Source: Amyelois transitella (taxonomy: Eukaryota > Arthropoda > Insecta > Lepidoptera > Pyralidae). From it: DNA of 64,000 nt. Of the stretch, positions 53,492-62,931 are shown piece by piece (the first letter of the stretch is position 1; every line of letters starts with the position of its first letter). The notes below the pieces were generated by a model. It did not search any database. It saw only the letters and a list, made by a program, of their open reading frames with translations, and was not told the origin of the DNA. The position numbers were made by a program, and so were the translations under genes. The stretch is from positions 7,192,001 to 7,256,000 of the forward strand of contig NC_083536.1 of NCBI RefSeq assembly GCF_032362555.1. The letters run 5' to 3'.

Positions 53492-53928
53492 TTATTATTG
53501 CAGGTTTATATACCTAAATAGGTTATAAATATAAATTTCAACTAACTGTACCTAATGGGTACGAAAAGTTTATAAGACTATTTGGTCCAATGTTGACTAT
53601 TATTTAAGCTTCTTTTGTGTAAAATTATTTTGTTTTGGATGATACTGACTTTAACTAATTACATTGTTTGTTAGAATTAATATATATTTTTTAATAAATA
53701 TAAATCTCTTTTCGTGCAATTAATATTAATGCTATAAAAATATCTTAAAATAAGCATTTTTTTAAATATTTTTTTATATTAAATGGTAAATTTTCTTTAA
53801 CTTTTATGTTAAAAACTAAAGGTATTTCTAGAATTAACCAAGTAAAGACTGCTTTAATTATAATTGACGTCAATATTGAATAATTATAAGTACAAGAGCT
53901 AATATTACATAATATGTATAAAAGTGAT
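53492..53928 (+). other. pogo C 3' UTR before the RTE insertion
   Basis: Matches 19383-19819 of pogo A; AT-rich, no frame, ends at GTGAT (53924-53928), the RTE target duplication. Confidence 0.7.
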
Positions 53929-56900
53929 AAAAAAATTGCCAATCTAAGGTCTGCCGCGCCGATGGATGCATGGCTAGGGGCGAGCCTAGTCTCGAGCGGG
54001 CCACTTCCGCCATGGGGTTGGGCGACCCCCAGGTAATGGCTAGCCTTACCCTGGCATGCGGGGCTCTGCTGGGGCGGACAAAATTGTTCCCTTGCGTCTC
54101 GTGGGAATCGCATGGATGCAAATTTTTTGAAAGAGCACCTAAATGGCGGCGATGGTGTCCGCACCCCATCACGTCTCGTTCCCGGCGGGAGCGGTATGCG
54201 GTCTGCTGAAAGCCGCTTTGCGACGATGAATGTAAGAGGAGGAATGAAGGATAAAATTGAGGAAGTATGTCAGATGATGGATGAAAGACGGTTGGATGTG
54301 TTGTGCGTGAATGAAACGAAGCGGAAAGGATGCGACGCGACGCAGCACGGCCCTTACACGGCGTATTGGTCTGGAATTTGCAGTACCAGCCGAGGCTGTC
54401 AAGGGGTCGGTCTAATCCTTTCTGCACGAATGGCTGAGTGTGTGAATGAGTATGAGTGTGTCAGCCCTCGTCTTCTATGGATTAGGCTGAAAGTTGGAAT
54501 CACTCGGATCTTCGTTTTAGGTGTTTATGCACCGTGGGATGTGGGTTCGAGGGGTACAACATCAGCAAAAAGCGAAAACGAGGAGTTCTGGAATAGTGTA
54601 AGAGAAGTATTGAAAGTTACCAAGCCAAATGAAAAGATTATTATGTTAGGTGATTTTAATGGATGGGTGGGTGTAAAGCGTGATGGATATGAAAAGGTGC
54701 TTGGTGCGTTTGGTGACGAAAAGGTGAATGATAATGGAAGAAGTGTATTAGAAATTTGTCTAGAGTGGGATCTTTTTGTGTCGAACTCAATGTTTCAACA
54801 TAAAGAGATCCACACCTATACAAGAGTGAAAGGTATTTTAAAAAGTATGATAGACTTTGTGATTGTGGATGAAAGATTGAAGAACAAAGTGCTGGATACC
54901 CGTGCATATCGCGGTGCTGGCATTGACTCGGACCATTTACTGGTGATATCCCGGATAAGGGGTATCTTCAATCGCTGGCGGCACAGGGTAAGGGAGCAAA
55001 CCAGCGCTTTGGAAAGAGTGAAAGTAGAAAATTTGCAAGATATGGATGTAGGTAAGAAGTATATTAATAGACTGAAGGATGAAATTGAAGATTTAGATGA
55101 GAGGAGCAATATTGAAGATGGATGGAAGGAATTTAAAGAAAGAATTGTGAAAGTAGCTGTTGAAGTGTGTGGTGTAAGTAGAAGAAGGAAAGGGAAAAAT
55201 CACAAAAATGCGTGGATGAGTAAAGATGTGCAAGAACTTGTGCGATTAAAGAAGAAAGCATGGCTGGATTTGTTAGCAGCAAAAGCTAACTTAAGAATGC
55301 AAGAGGTTATAGATGAGGATGTGAATGAAGCACGTAAGGAATATAAAAAAATGAAAGATTTGGTTAAGAAAGCTGTGATTAGAAAGAAAGAAGAGTATAA
55401 AGAGGATTTTGATAAAAGGCTATCAGAAGACTTTCAGTCAAATCTGAAAGTATTCTGGAAATCCGTAAGGTCAGCCCGAGGAAAAACTATAACCAGAGAG
55501 CTGACTAGGATCAGATGCCAGGATGGTAGCGTTGTGAAAGGAGAAGAATGTGTGCTAAAGATATGGAAGGACTATTTTGAGAGTTTATTTGAAAAAAAGG
55601 AAGAAAATAAGAAAGAGTTCTGCTATAGCGAAGAAAAAGAGAATGAGATGGAAGGCGAAATTGAAATGTTTGAAATTGTGGAAGCACTTAAGAGTATGAA
55701 AGCGGGTAAGGCTGCCGGGTATGATAGAGTGTCGGTCGAGATGCTTAAAGCAGGAAAAGGCGTCGTAGCTAGACAGTTGTATTGCCTTTTCAATTTGTGT
55801 TGGAGAAGCGGCCGAGTACCAAAAGATTGGTGTAAGGCTGTTATTGTGCCACTTTACAAAGGAAAAGGGTCACAACTGGACTGCAAAAATTATCGTGGTA
55901 TAAGCCTGCTTAGCGTCGTCGGCAAATTGTATGCTAAGGTATTGATTAATAGAGTCAGGAATGAAACTGATGACAAAATATGGGATGCTCAAGCGGGATT
56001 TCGAAAGGGAATGTGATGTACTGATCAGGTCTTTTCTTTGCGGTGCATAGCCGAAAAGTTTTTGGCCAAGAGTCAAAAAGTCTATTGCACATTCGTGGAT
56101 TTGAAAAAAGGCCTATGACAGAGTTGAGAGGAATGAATTGTGGTCAGCACTTTCTATGCATGGGGTGAGCAGTCTCTTGATACGAGCACTGAAATCCTTA
56201 TATGAGGATTCGAGTGCTTGTGTCAGGATAAACGGAGCGCACACTGAATGGTTTAAGATTGAGAAAGGTGTTAGGCAGGGATGTGTTGCGTCACCGTGGC
56301 TGTTCAACCTATTTATGGATAGTTGTTTGACAGATTTGAAAGAGTCTGAAAGTGGATTAAGGATGAATGAATTACTCGTCAAATGTCTGCTCTATGCCGA
56401 CGATCAGGTTATACTGGCGTCATCAGCGGAGGAGTTACAGGAGATGGTAAACTGTATGCATGAAGCTTTAAAAGAGAAAGGAATGAAAGTGAACGTAAGT
56501 AAAACTAAAACACTGGTTTTTGAAATGGAGAAAGAAATGACAGCATGTAATATTTTGATTGGAGGAGAAAAAGTTGAGCAAGTGAAAGAGTTTGTATATC
56601 TAGGATCAAAGTTTACATCAGATGGCAAGTGTGATAGTGATATTGAAAGGAGAGTGAACGCGGGGAACATGGTGAATGGAGCTTTGCATGCCTTTATGAG
56701 CAGTCAGAAACTATCCAAAAAGGCTCGACTGGCTGTGCACAGCGGCGTGTTGGTCCCGACATTAATGTATGGGAGTGAAAGTTGGGTATGGCAAAAGAAG
56801 CACGAAAGCAGAATAAATGCAGTGGAAATGAGAGCGTTAAGGAGTATGTTGGGTGTGAAATTGAGTGACCGGATAAGGAACAGCGTGATAAGGGAATGTT

Positions 56901-57245
56901 GTGATGTGAAAGAAGATGTAGTTACAGGAATAGAAAAGGGTATGTTGAGATGGTTCGGTCATGTGGAGAGGATGATTGAAAACAGGTTGACTAAGCAGAT
57001 ATACAAGGAGAGTGTGGAGGGAAAGGTCGGGGTGGGAAGACCTAGACGAACATATCTTGATCAAATTAAGGACGTCCTGGTGAAGGGTCAGGTCAAAAGT
57101 GCCCGAAACCGCCGAGCTTGCATGAAGAGAGTTATGAATGTGGATGAAGCAAAGGAAGTATGCAGGGATCGTGGCAAGTGGAAAGAGGTAGTCTCTGCCT
57201 ACCCCTCCGGGAAAGAGGCGTGAGTTTATGTATGTATGTATGTAT
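53929..57245 (+). mobile_element. RTE-like non-LTR retrotransposon, nearly full length, (TATG)n tail
   Basis: GTGAT occurs on both sides (53924-53928 and 57246-57250) within pogo C. It starts in a GC-rich 5' region (CCGCGCCGATGGATGCATGG) unlike the surrounding AT-rich pogo DNA. A single ORF with endonuclease and RT is broken by two small frameshifts. It ends GAGGCGTGAGTTTATGTATG with the tandem TATG tail characteristic of RTE-type elements. A truncated relative lies at 3489-3793. Confidence 0.88.
54112..57223 (+). pseudogene. RTE-like ORF: endonuclease and reverse transcriptase, two frameshifts
   Basis: The first part, 54112-56016: MNVRGGMKDKIEEVCQM, LCVNETKRKG (Glu), FVLGVYAPWD, IIMLGDFNGWVGV and GIDSDHLLVISR give the AP-type endonuclease. 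Then come the thumb-side linker and RT motifs AAGYDRVSVEMLKAG, AVIVPLYKGKGSQLD, NYRGISLLSVVGKLYAKVL and QAGFRKG. Two frame breaks fall at about 56014 (extra bases after RKG) and 56109 (extra A in DLKKAYDRVE). From 56138: GVRQGCVASPWLFNLFMDSC and CLLYADDQVILASS (catalytic YADD). The end is KEVCRDRGKWKEVVSAYPSG, stop 57221. Only small damage, so insertion was fairly recent. Confidence 0.85.
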
Positions 57246-57515
57246 GTGATTAAAAAATATATGTGTTGAATAAGTAAATAGTTTTCTTATTTCATTGTAC
57301 GAAAGGTCCCTACCATGTACGAAAGCACCCTAGGCACTGTACGAATGTACCCTTGCTATGGGGCACATTCGCACGATTCCCATTTTTCAGAAAAATCGTC
57401 ATTGATAGCGCACGTTTGATTTTTTTCGAAATTGTTGTAAGTTTTATTAATGCCTAGAATATTCATGATAACATAGTACTAAAATAAGTCAATAATATCA
57501 GTTAGTTAATTTTTT

Positions 57516-57788
57516 GTATTGGTGCCGTGTGGTTCCCGGCACCAATACAAAAAAGAATAGGACCACTCCATCTCTTTCCCATGGATGTCGTAAAAGGCGA
57601 CTAAGGGATAGGCTTACAAACTTGGGATTCTTTTTTAGGCGATGGGCTAGCAACCTGTCACTAGTTGAATCTCAATTCTATCGTTAAGCCAAATAGCTGA
57701 ACGTGGCCATTCAGTCTTTTCAAGACTGTTGGCTCTGTCTACCCCGCAAGGGATATAGACGTGACGGTATGTATGTATGTATGTATGT
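57516..57788 (+). mobile_element. SINE-like element copy 2 (TATG tail, 5' hairpin)
   Basis: Flanked by AGTTAATTTTTT (57504-57515 and 57789-57800) in the pogo C right end. The 5' end can fold as GTATTGGTGCCG / CGGCACCAATAC. The body matches copy 1 at 5799-6066. The 3' end CTGTCTACCCCGCAAGGGAT, TAGACGTGA and (TATG)n closely resembles the RTE-like LINE's CTGCCTACCCCTCCGGGAAA, GGCGTGA and (TATG)n, so the LINE probably supplies the RT (inference). No clear tRNA-type promoter boxes were recognised. Confidence 0.88.
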
Positions 57789-57847
57789 AGTTAATTTTTT
57801 ATAAGCCATAGAAAAAATGGTGTACGAAGGTTGCCACTCTTACCCTA

Positions 57848-59015
57848 TATCATCCATAATCCATTAACCTTTTAATTTTAAAATGAAACATAATATTATT
57901 AATAATAAAGTGGCAACACATTGACATGTACCGTAACCCTAAGAGATGCGGTAAAAGGGTGAAAAACACTGCCGGCCAAAAGTACCTGGCTGTGGCGGCA
58001 AACTCATTCTGAACGACGTCAAGGACGGCTGAATTTGAAAAAGTGACAATAATAAAAGTGTCAAGAACAGAAAAGCAATAATAAGAACTGCCCAAACAAA
58101 TGCAGAGATTTTAAACAAGAGGTAGTGCACGTGGCACCCGTGCAGTACAATCTGCAAGATGGATCCAACTGAACTGAACAAAGTGTACGAATTTAGCACA
58201 TATTTTGCAAACGATAAATGGAAAAGAATGAATTGCAGATACGTACACGCATTCTAAGTAGTTCTAAATAAAGGTTATTTTCAAAAGTATATGTTAATAT
58301 CAGCGGAATCTTAACTCGACAGAAGGCAATGAAAAAGATTTAAAAAAAAATTGCCGCCCAGATCGTGAAAGCAACTGTATTTGCGCTCGAGGAGTCCAAA
58401 AGAGGAGGTCCAGCGCCTTTATATAGGGTCCTCAGGCGGTGAAGAGGACGACAGGTAAGTCTTCAGAGGCACGACTTCCCAAGTTCAAAATAAAGCAATA
58501 GCTGCTCAAGTTCAGTATTAAACAATAACTACTCAGTTATTTTAAGTAACTAATAAGTTCAGTCCAAAAAGTAAAAAACTATTCAAGTTTCCAACAAAGC
58601 AACAACTATCAAAGTTTAAAACAAAACGAGGTTTTTCAAAAACTAACAGCTAATATTACGAGGTAGTCTTAGCCAATCCTAAAATTAACGGAATATTGCG
58701 GTTCACTCACCGCTAATATATGTTTTTTCATAATTTTATCTTTTTAATTTTAAAATGAAATATAATATTATTATTTATAAAGTGGCAACGACGTCAAGGA
58801 CGACTGAATTTGAAAAAGTGACAATAATAAAACTATCAAAAATTTTAAAGCAATAATAAGAACTGCCCAAACAAATGCAGAAATTTTAAACAAGAGGTTG
58901 TGCACGTGGTACCCGTGCAGTACAATCCACAAGATGGATTGAACTCAACTGAACAAAGTGTACGAATTTAGCATATACTTTGCAAACGATAAATGGAAAA
59001 GGCTGAATTGCAAAT
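57848..59015. repeat. Host repeat units, right part
   Basis: Two consecutive units very close to 778-1876: the unit with the intact 32-codon frame (58159-58257), its downstream parts, and the start of the next unit (58741 onward). The next unit stops at GCAAAT (59015), where another element begins. No genes. Confidence 0.8.
58159..58257 (+). other. Small conserved ORF in host repeat, second intact copy (32 aa)
   Basis: Encodes the same residues as 998-1096 (MDPTELNKVYEFSTYFANDK then WKRMNCRYVHAF). Base changes between the two units around it (for example ggatgaat/gaatgaat at the AGG/AGA codon) are silent in the part I compared. Unknown function; possibly just a recent common origin of the two units. 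Confidence 0.35.
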
Positions 59016-59524
59016 CGCACTCTTAATAAAATATCGACCCATCTCGAAATTTCGAAAAATTGAGTTTTTGTGAAATAATGACCTAATAGAGCAAACTTCA
59101 TAACCTCCTTTAAAAAAAACGCCCTTATTCCTTAGATTATAAGGTACAAAATAGATTGAGTCGTTGTATCTCCCATCCCTCGCTCCTACTTCGTTCGTCG
59201 AACATCGACTGATTCAATCTTGCGTCGGCAGCCGCGCGCGTCGGTGGTGTCGAATCGCGGCCGATTTCGAGATTCGTCGCTGTTTCACTAAAAGTATAGG
59301 TAAGTTTATTGATTATGTTTTGATACAATAACGACCGACTTTGTAATAAGTCTTTGTTTTATTAAATCTCTTTGTGTTTTGGTTAGTGAATTTTGTATTA
59401 AGTCTATATTTTATTAAAACTAACTTTAAAATGGTCACCTAACCTACAGCCGTAGGTTAGGTGACCATTTTAAAGTTAGGGCTATATCGTTATAAAAATT
59501 CTAAATTAAATAACTCTTAACCTA
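59016..59524 (+). mobile_element. Left end of a further probable Sola-like element (S4)
   Basis: The host repeat is broken after AAAT (59012-59015), the same 4-bp target seen for S2 and E. The new sequence begins CGCACTCTTAATAAAATATC. A GC-rich stretch (59170-59290, GTCGGCAGCCGCGCGCGTCG) ends in a good splice donor TATAG/GTAAGT at 59299, resembling the 5' UTR exon layout of the other Sola-like elements. A piggyBac end follows at 59529. The right end is not in the window. It contains a perfect palindrome at 59420-59479. Confidence 0.4.
59420..59479. repeat. Perfect 28-bp inverted repeat with 4-bp loop
   Basis: CTAACTTTAAAATGGTCACC-TAACCTAC, loop AGCC, then the exact reverse complement. No mismatches in 28 pairs. 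It lies in the presumed intron of S4. A perfect hairpin of this kind may be a very short foldback element or a replication fold-back product. Confidence 0.9.
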
Positions 59525-59659
59525 TTAACCGCCGCAGTCGTATATAAGCGACAGTGTCAATAAACATTCACATCTAATAGGTCGCTCAATTGGTGATTTA
59601 CTAATAGTTGAAACGCCACAGTCGTATAATTCCGACAGTAGTGCTGTGGTAAAACAATT

Positions 59660-60510
59660 TTAATAAGTTATTAAAAAATATATATTTTATCTACCCGGGT
59701 ATGTTGTTTGTGGTAAAAATGAGTCAATCATATTTTCTCGATAAATAAAACCAATTAAGTATTGGTTTCTAATACAAAAGGGCAGATTTTATCCTAAAAT
59801 CATCAAATATATCGCACTAATAATACAATAGTGTAGCAACTCAAAATGTGTCGAAGTTGCCATAGCAATATAATCAAACGCAAAATTCAACGCCTTACAA
59901 GTCACTAAAACCGTCATAAGGATAGTGCAAAAAATGGATAAGAGATGGCGACATAAGTCTTTATTCATGACTCGCCGACTGTCTTGACCCCACCCTTAAT
60001 ATTGCGTCATCTTTAGTTGCGACCAACAGTGATAGGGGAACGACGTGCCGCTTTGCGCAATATTTCGAGTTGCAGCGTTATTCCTGGATCAGGTATGTAA
60101 GATTTATAGTATTATTTTGATTTAATACATTATTGTTGAATTAAGCCTAATCATGAAATTTTGATATTTCTAGTTATTACGCTATTACTGATTTACATAA
60201 GCACGATTTAAAAAAACATTTTTATTTACGACGCTATTGTTGGTTCACTTAGTAATTTTTGACATGATACGGTTTTGTTGAATCGTAAATTAAAGACGAT
60301 TTTTGTATAGTTTATAAAGTACTTAGAAATAAGTTATATTTGTTACTTTCAGTGCTTATAAATATTTAATCGAATGTGTATAAGTGGAGAAAAAATAATG
60401 CTCAATATCTATTTTATTTCATAAATTTTGACTTACTACACTGTATGTGACAAACATGTAACAAGTATGTATTAAACTGATTAAATACTTCTTTTATTTA
60501 TAGATTCAGT
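59660..60510 (+). other. Upstream region of S3 transposase gene
   Basis: AT-rich until about 59990, then GC-richer (GACCCCACCCTTAATATTGC ... GAACGACGTGCCGCTTTGCG) ending in CTGGATCAG/GTATGTAAG (donor at about 60094). The acceptor TTTATAG at 60503 precedes the gene. This exon-intron layout parallels S1. The left terminus of S3 was not found; an AAAT/GAGTCAATC at 59715-59727 is a weak candidate. Confidence 0.45.
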
Positions 60511-62565
60511 ATGCAACGTGGGCGATTACTTGTTGGCTTGGCAACAAAAACTACAGGACACCAGGAAAAAGAAAACGACGATACTTTACCATCATTATCG
60601 TCACTGGTGAGTACAAACAATGAATCTGTTAGCCAAAGAGAAGATAGTGACATTGCCAAAGAACAGTCAACACATTCGTTACCTTCACCATCTACAAGTA
60701 ATCAAGTACTTCAAGAAATTGACGTCAACAGCTCCCCGAATTTGGTCAGTAATGTTGAATCAGTAACCGAATGTAACCAAAAGAAATATTATATTTCACC
60801 ATTACACTCAGACCAAAGCGACTTTGATGATTCTGACCATGATCCGCATTTTATTCCTAATTCACAATCGCCAAGTAAAACCCCTAGTTTGCTTCGAGGC
60901 CGACCAACCATCGATCGATCGTCCAGTAGTTCTTCTTCGGGAAGCTCTTCAAGGAGTAGCTCTTCTTCAAGTGGATCTTCTTCCAGTAGCTCTTCATCGA
61001 GTAGCACGGATAATAGAGTTGTCGATAACTTAAGTCCCATTGCTGGAACCAGTGGGCTGACTGCTGAATCAAATGATAATTCGGACGAGCAATACAAGTC
61101 TAAGGGTAAAAAGAGGGCACGTAAAGTAGAAACCTGGAAACACAACGTGGCCAAACGGCTACGCAATACCGGCAAAGCTTATGAATCAACTAGTAAAAAA
61201 CAAGTTCCAGCAAGGAAAATGGGACCGACGTGTGGCGAAAAATGCAGGTTAAAATGTAGCTTGAAAATAAACGAGACATCAAGACTGGATATTTTCAACA
61301 AGTATTGGAATTTGGGAGACTTACGAAAACAAAGAGAATTTATAATTAGACATAGTACATCTATTAAACCAAAATACAGATACTCATCTACTCAAAATTT
61401 TCGTAAACTAAACACAGCATTTCATTTTCAAGTAAACGACGATCACATTAGAGTCTGTAAAACATTTTTTAAGAATACTCTTGCAATAAACGATAGACCA
61501 ATTGCTACAGCATTAGCAAAAAAAACCGAGAGTGGTTTAATAGATGAAGAATTACGCGGGAAACATGGCAAGCAACGTACTATAGAACCGGAAGTCTATG
61601 ACGGTGTAAAAAACTTTATAAATGCTATACCACGCGTCGAATCCCACTATCTTAGAGCCCAGACGTCACGGGAATATATACAGGGTGACAAGTCTTTAGC
61701 TGATTTATACCGTGACTACAAAAGTAAATGTACGGAGCAAGACTTACCATTTTCGTCTGCATCAACTTTTAATCGCATTTTTAATAAAGACTTTAATATT
61801 TCCTTCCACACGCCGAAAAAAGATCAGTGTGATTTTTGTGAATCTTTTAAAAATGCTGATGAAGATGGAAAAAATAATATTATTGAGGTGTATGAAACGC
61901 ATTTAAGAGAAAAAGAATTGTCAAGGAAAGAAAAAGAAAAAGACAAAACTGCTAAAATAGATTCTACAATAGTCGCTGTATATGACTTACAAGCTGTGAT
62001 GCCAATACCAAAGGGCCAAATTTCTTTATTTTATTATAAAAGCCGAATTAACTGCTTTAATTTTACTGTAAGCGACTTATACGCTAAAAATGTTGAATGC
62101 TATTTTTGGGACGAGACAGAGGGAAAACGTGGTGCGAATGAGATTGAAAGTTGTATACTGAACTACATAGAACAAATGATACAGGTTCACCCTGGTAAAG
62201 AATTAGATTTTATATTTTATTCCGATAATTGCTGTGGGCAACAAAAAAATAAGTACCTCCTTACAGCTTATGCATACGCAGTACAAAAAATGAAAGTGAA
62301 AAGTGTAACTCACAAGTTTCTGATTCGCGGCCACTCTCAAAATGAGGGCGATAATGTCCATAGCGTCATTGAAAAACAAGTGAAGCGTTTCCTTAAATCT
62401 GGCCCAATCTATGTCCCACAACAATACATCACATTAATTCAGACCGCTAAAAAGACAGGAAAACCTTATAGAGTGACAGAAATGACTTATGATAAATTTC
62501 GTAATCTTAACCCATTCTTGACCACCGTGCCAATTTGGGAACACTTATTTTTTGAGGGTAGATAA
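60511..62565 (+). CDS. S3: Sola-like transposase (684 aa, intact frame)
   Basis: The start MQRGRLLVGLATKTTG lies 7 nt after a splice acceptor; an upstream exon could extend it. The N-terminal 200 residues are acidic and Ser-rich (a run of about 30 Ser near residues 133-167). KKRARKVETWKHNVAKRLRN is shared with S2. CGEKCRLKCSLKI follows, then VCKTFFKNTLAI and a PRVESHYLRAQTSREYI segment. Catalytic blocks: VAVYDLQAVMPIPKG (first Asp), IFYSDNCCGQQKNKY (second Asp) and LIRGHSQNEGDNVHSVIEKQ (third Asp, 41 residues on). It ends LTTVPIWEHLFFEGR. Family length is as expected and no stop or frameshift is seen. It might instead be a domesticated gene. Confidence 0.75.
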   Translation: MQRGRLLVGLATKTTGHQEKENDDTLPSLSSLVSTNNESVSQREDSDIAKEQSTHSLPSPSTSNQVLQEIDVNSSPNLVSNVESVTECNQKKYYISPLHSDQSDFDDSDHDPHFIPNSQSPSKTPSLLRGRPTIDRSSSSSSSGSSSRSSSSSSGSSSSSSSSSSTDNRVVDNLSPIAGTSGLTAESNDNSDEQYKSKGKKRARKVETWKHNVAKRLRNTGKAYESTSKKQVPARKMGPTCGEKCRLKCSLKINETSRLDIFNKYWNLGDLRKQREFIIRHSTSIKPKYRYSSTQNFRKLNTAFHFQVNDDHIRVCKTFFKNTLAINDRPIATALAKKTESGLIDEELRGKHGKQRTIEPEVYDGVKNFINAIPRVESHYLRAQTSREYIQGDKSLADLYRDYKSKCTEQDLPFSSASTFNRIFNKDFNISFHTPKKDQCDFCESFKNADEDGKNNIIEVYETHLREKELSRKEKEKDKTAKIDSTIVAVYDLQAVMPIPKGQISLFYYKSRINCFNFTVSDLYAKNVECYFWDETEGKRGANEIESCILNYIEQMIQVHPGKELDFIFYSDNCCGQQKNKYLLTAYAYAVQKMKVKSVTHKFLIRGHSQNEGDNVHSVIEKQVKRFLKSGPIYVPQQYITLIQTAKKTGKPYRVTEMTYDKFRNLNPFLTTVPIWEHLFFEGR

Positions 62566-62931
62566 AAAAAGTGTTGACACCAGTGTATGTTCTGTTGCGT
62601 AGTTGTGAAGGCAAAAGAGTGCGCTTATGGTAAAAAATTAAATAAAAGCATAAAACATCAAAAGTGATATTGTTTTCATAAATTAAAAATATCTATTTAT
62701 AGAAGCATCGAGGTAAGTGCATATTATTTACTTATACGACAGGTCGATGTACGATATCGTGATAGTGGTTTTAGTTATTATAAAATAAGATATTGGACAA
62801 ACGTTTATATGTAAATTTAGTAACTTTTATCTTATGTATGCAATTATACGGTCAAGTAAATATTGGTGTGCCAATTTTGGTACAGTGGCTACAAGTGTGC
62901 AATAATTGAATATTCATTTCAGGACTTCAAG
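62566..62931 (+). other. Region between S3 and piggyBac genes
   Basis: AT-rich. A donor-like GAG/GTAAGT at 62713 and an acceptor-like TTTCAG at 62923 could bound a 5' UTR intron of the piggyBac gene. The right end of S3 should be here; no terminal repeat was matched with confidence. Confidence 0.4.

Larger units (their letters stand above)
50895..57845 (+). mobile_element. pogo-type DNA transposon copy C, with RTE and SINE insertions
   Basis: Same ends as pogo A (GGGGGAAAGTGCCACCCTTC; right end read inward GGGTAAGAGTGGCAACCTTC) with TA at 50893-50894 and 57846-57847. Without the RTE-like LINE (53929-57245) and the SINE (57516-57788) the length would match pogo A (about 3.35 kb). Only a few base differences from pogo A were noticed, so the family moved recently. 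Confidence 0.9.

Noticed and set aside
59016..62627. CGCACTCTT at 59016 and AGAGTGCG near 62620 considered as paired ends of one element holding S3.
   Set aside because: Only 9 bp match, the sequence right of 62627 is not AAAT, and the host repeat does not resume there.
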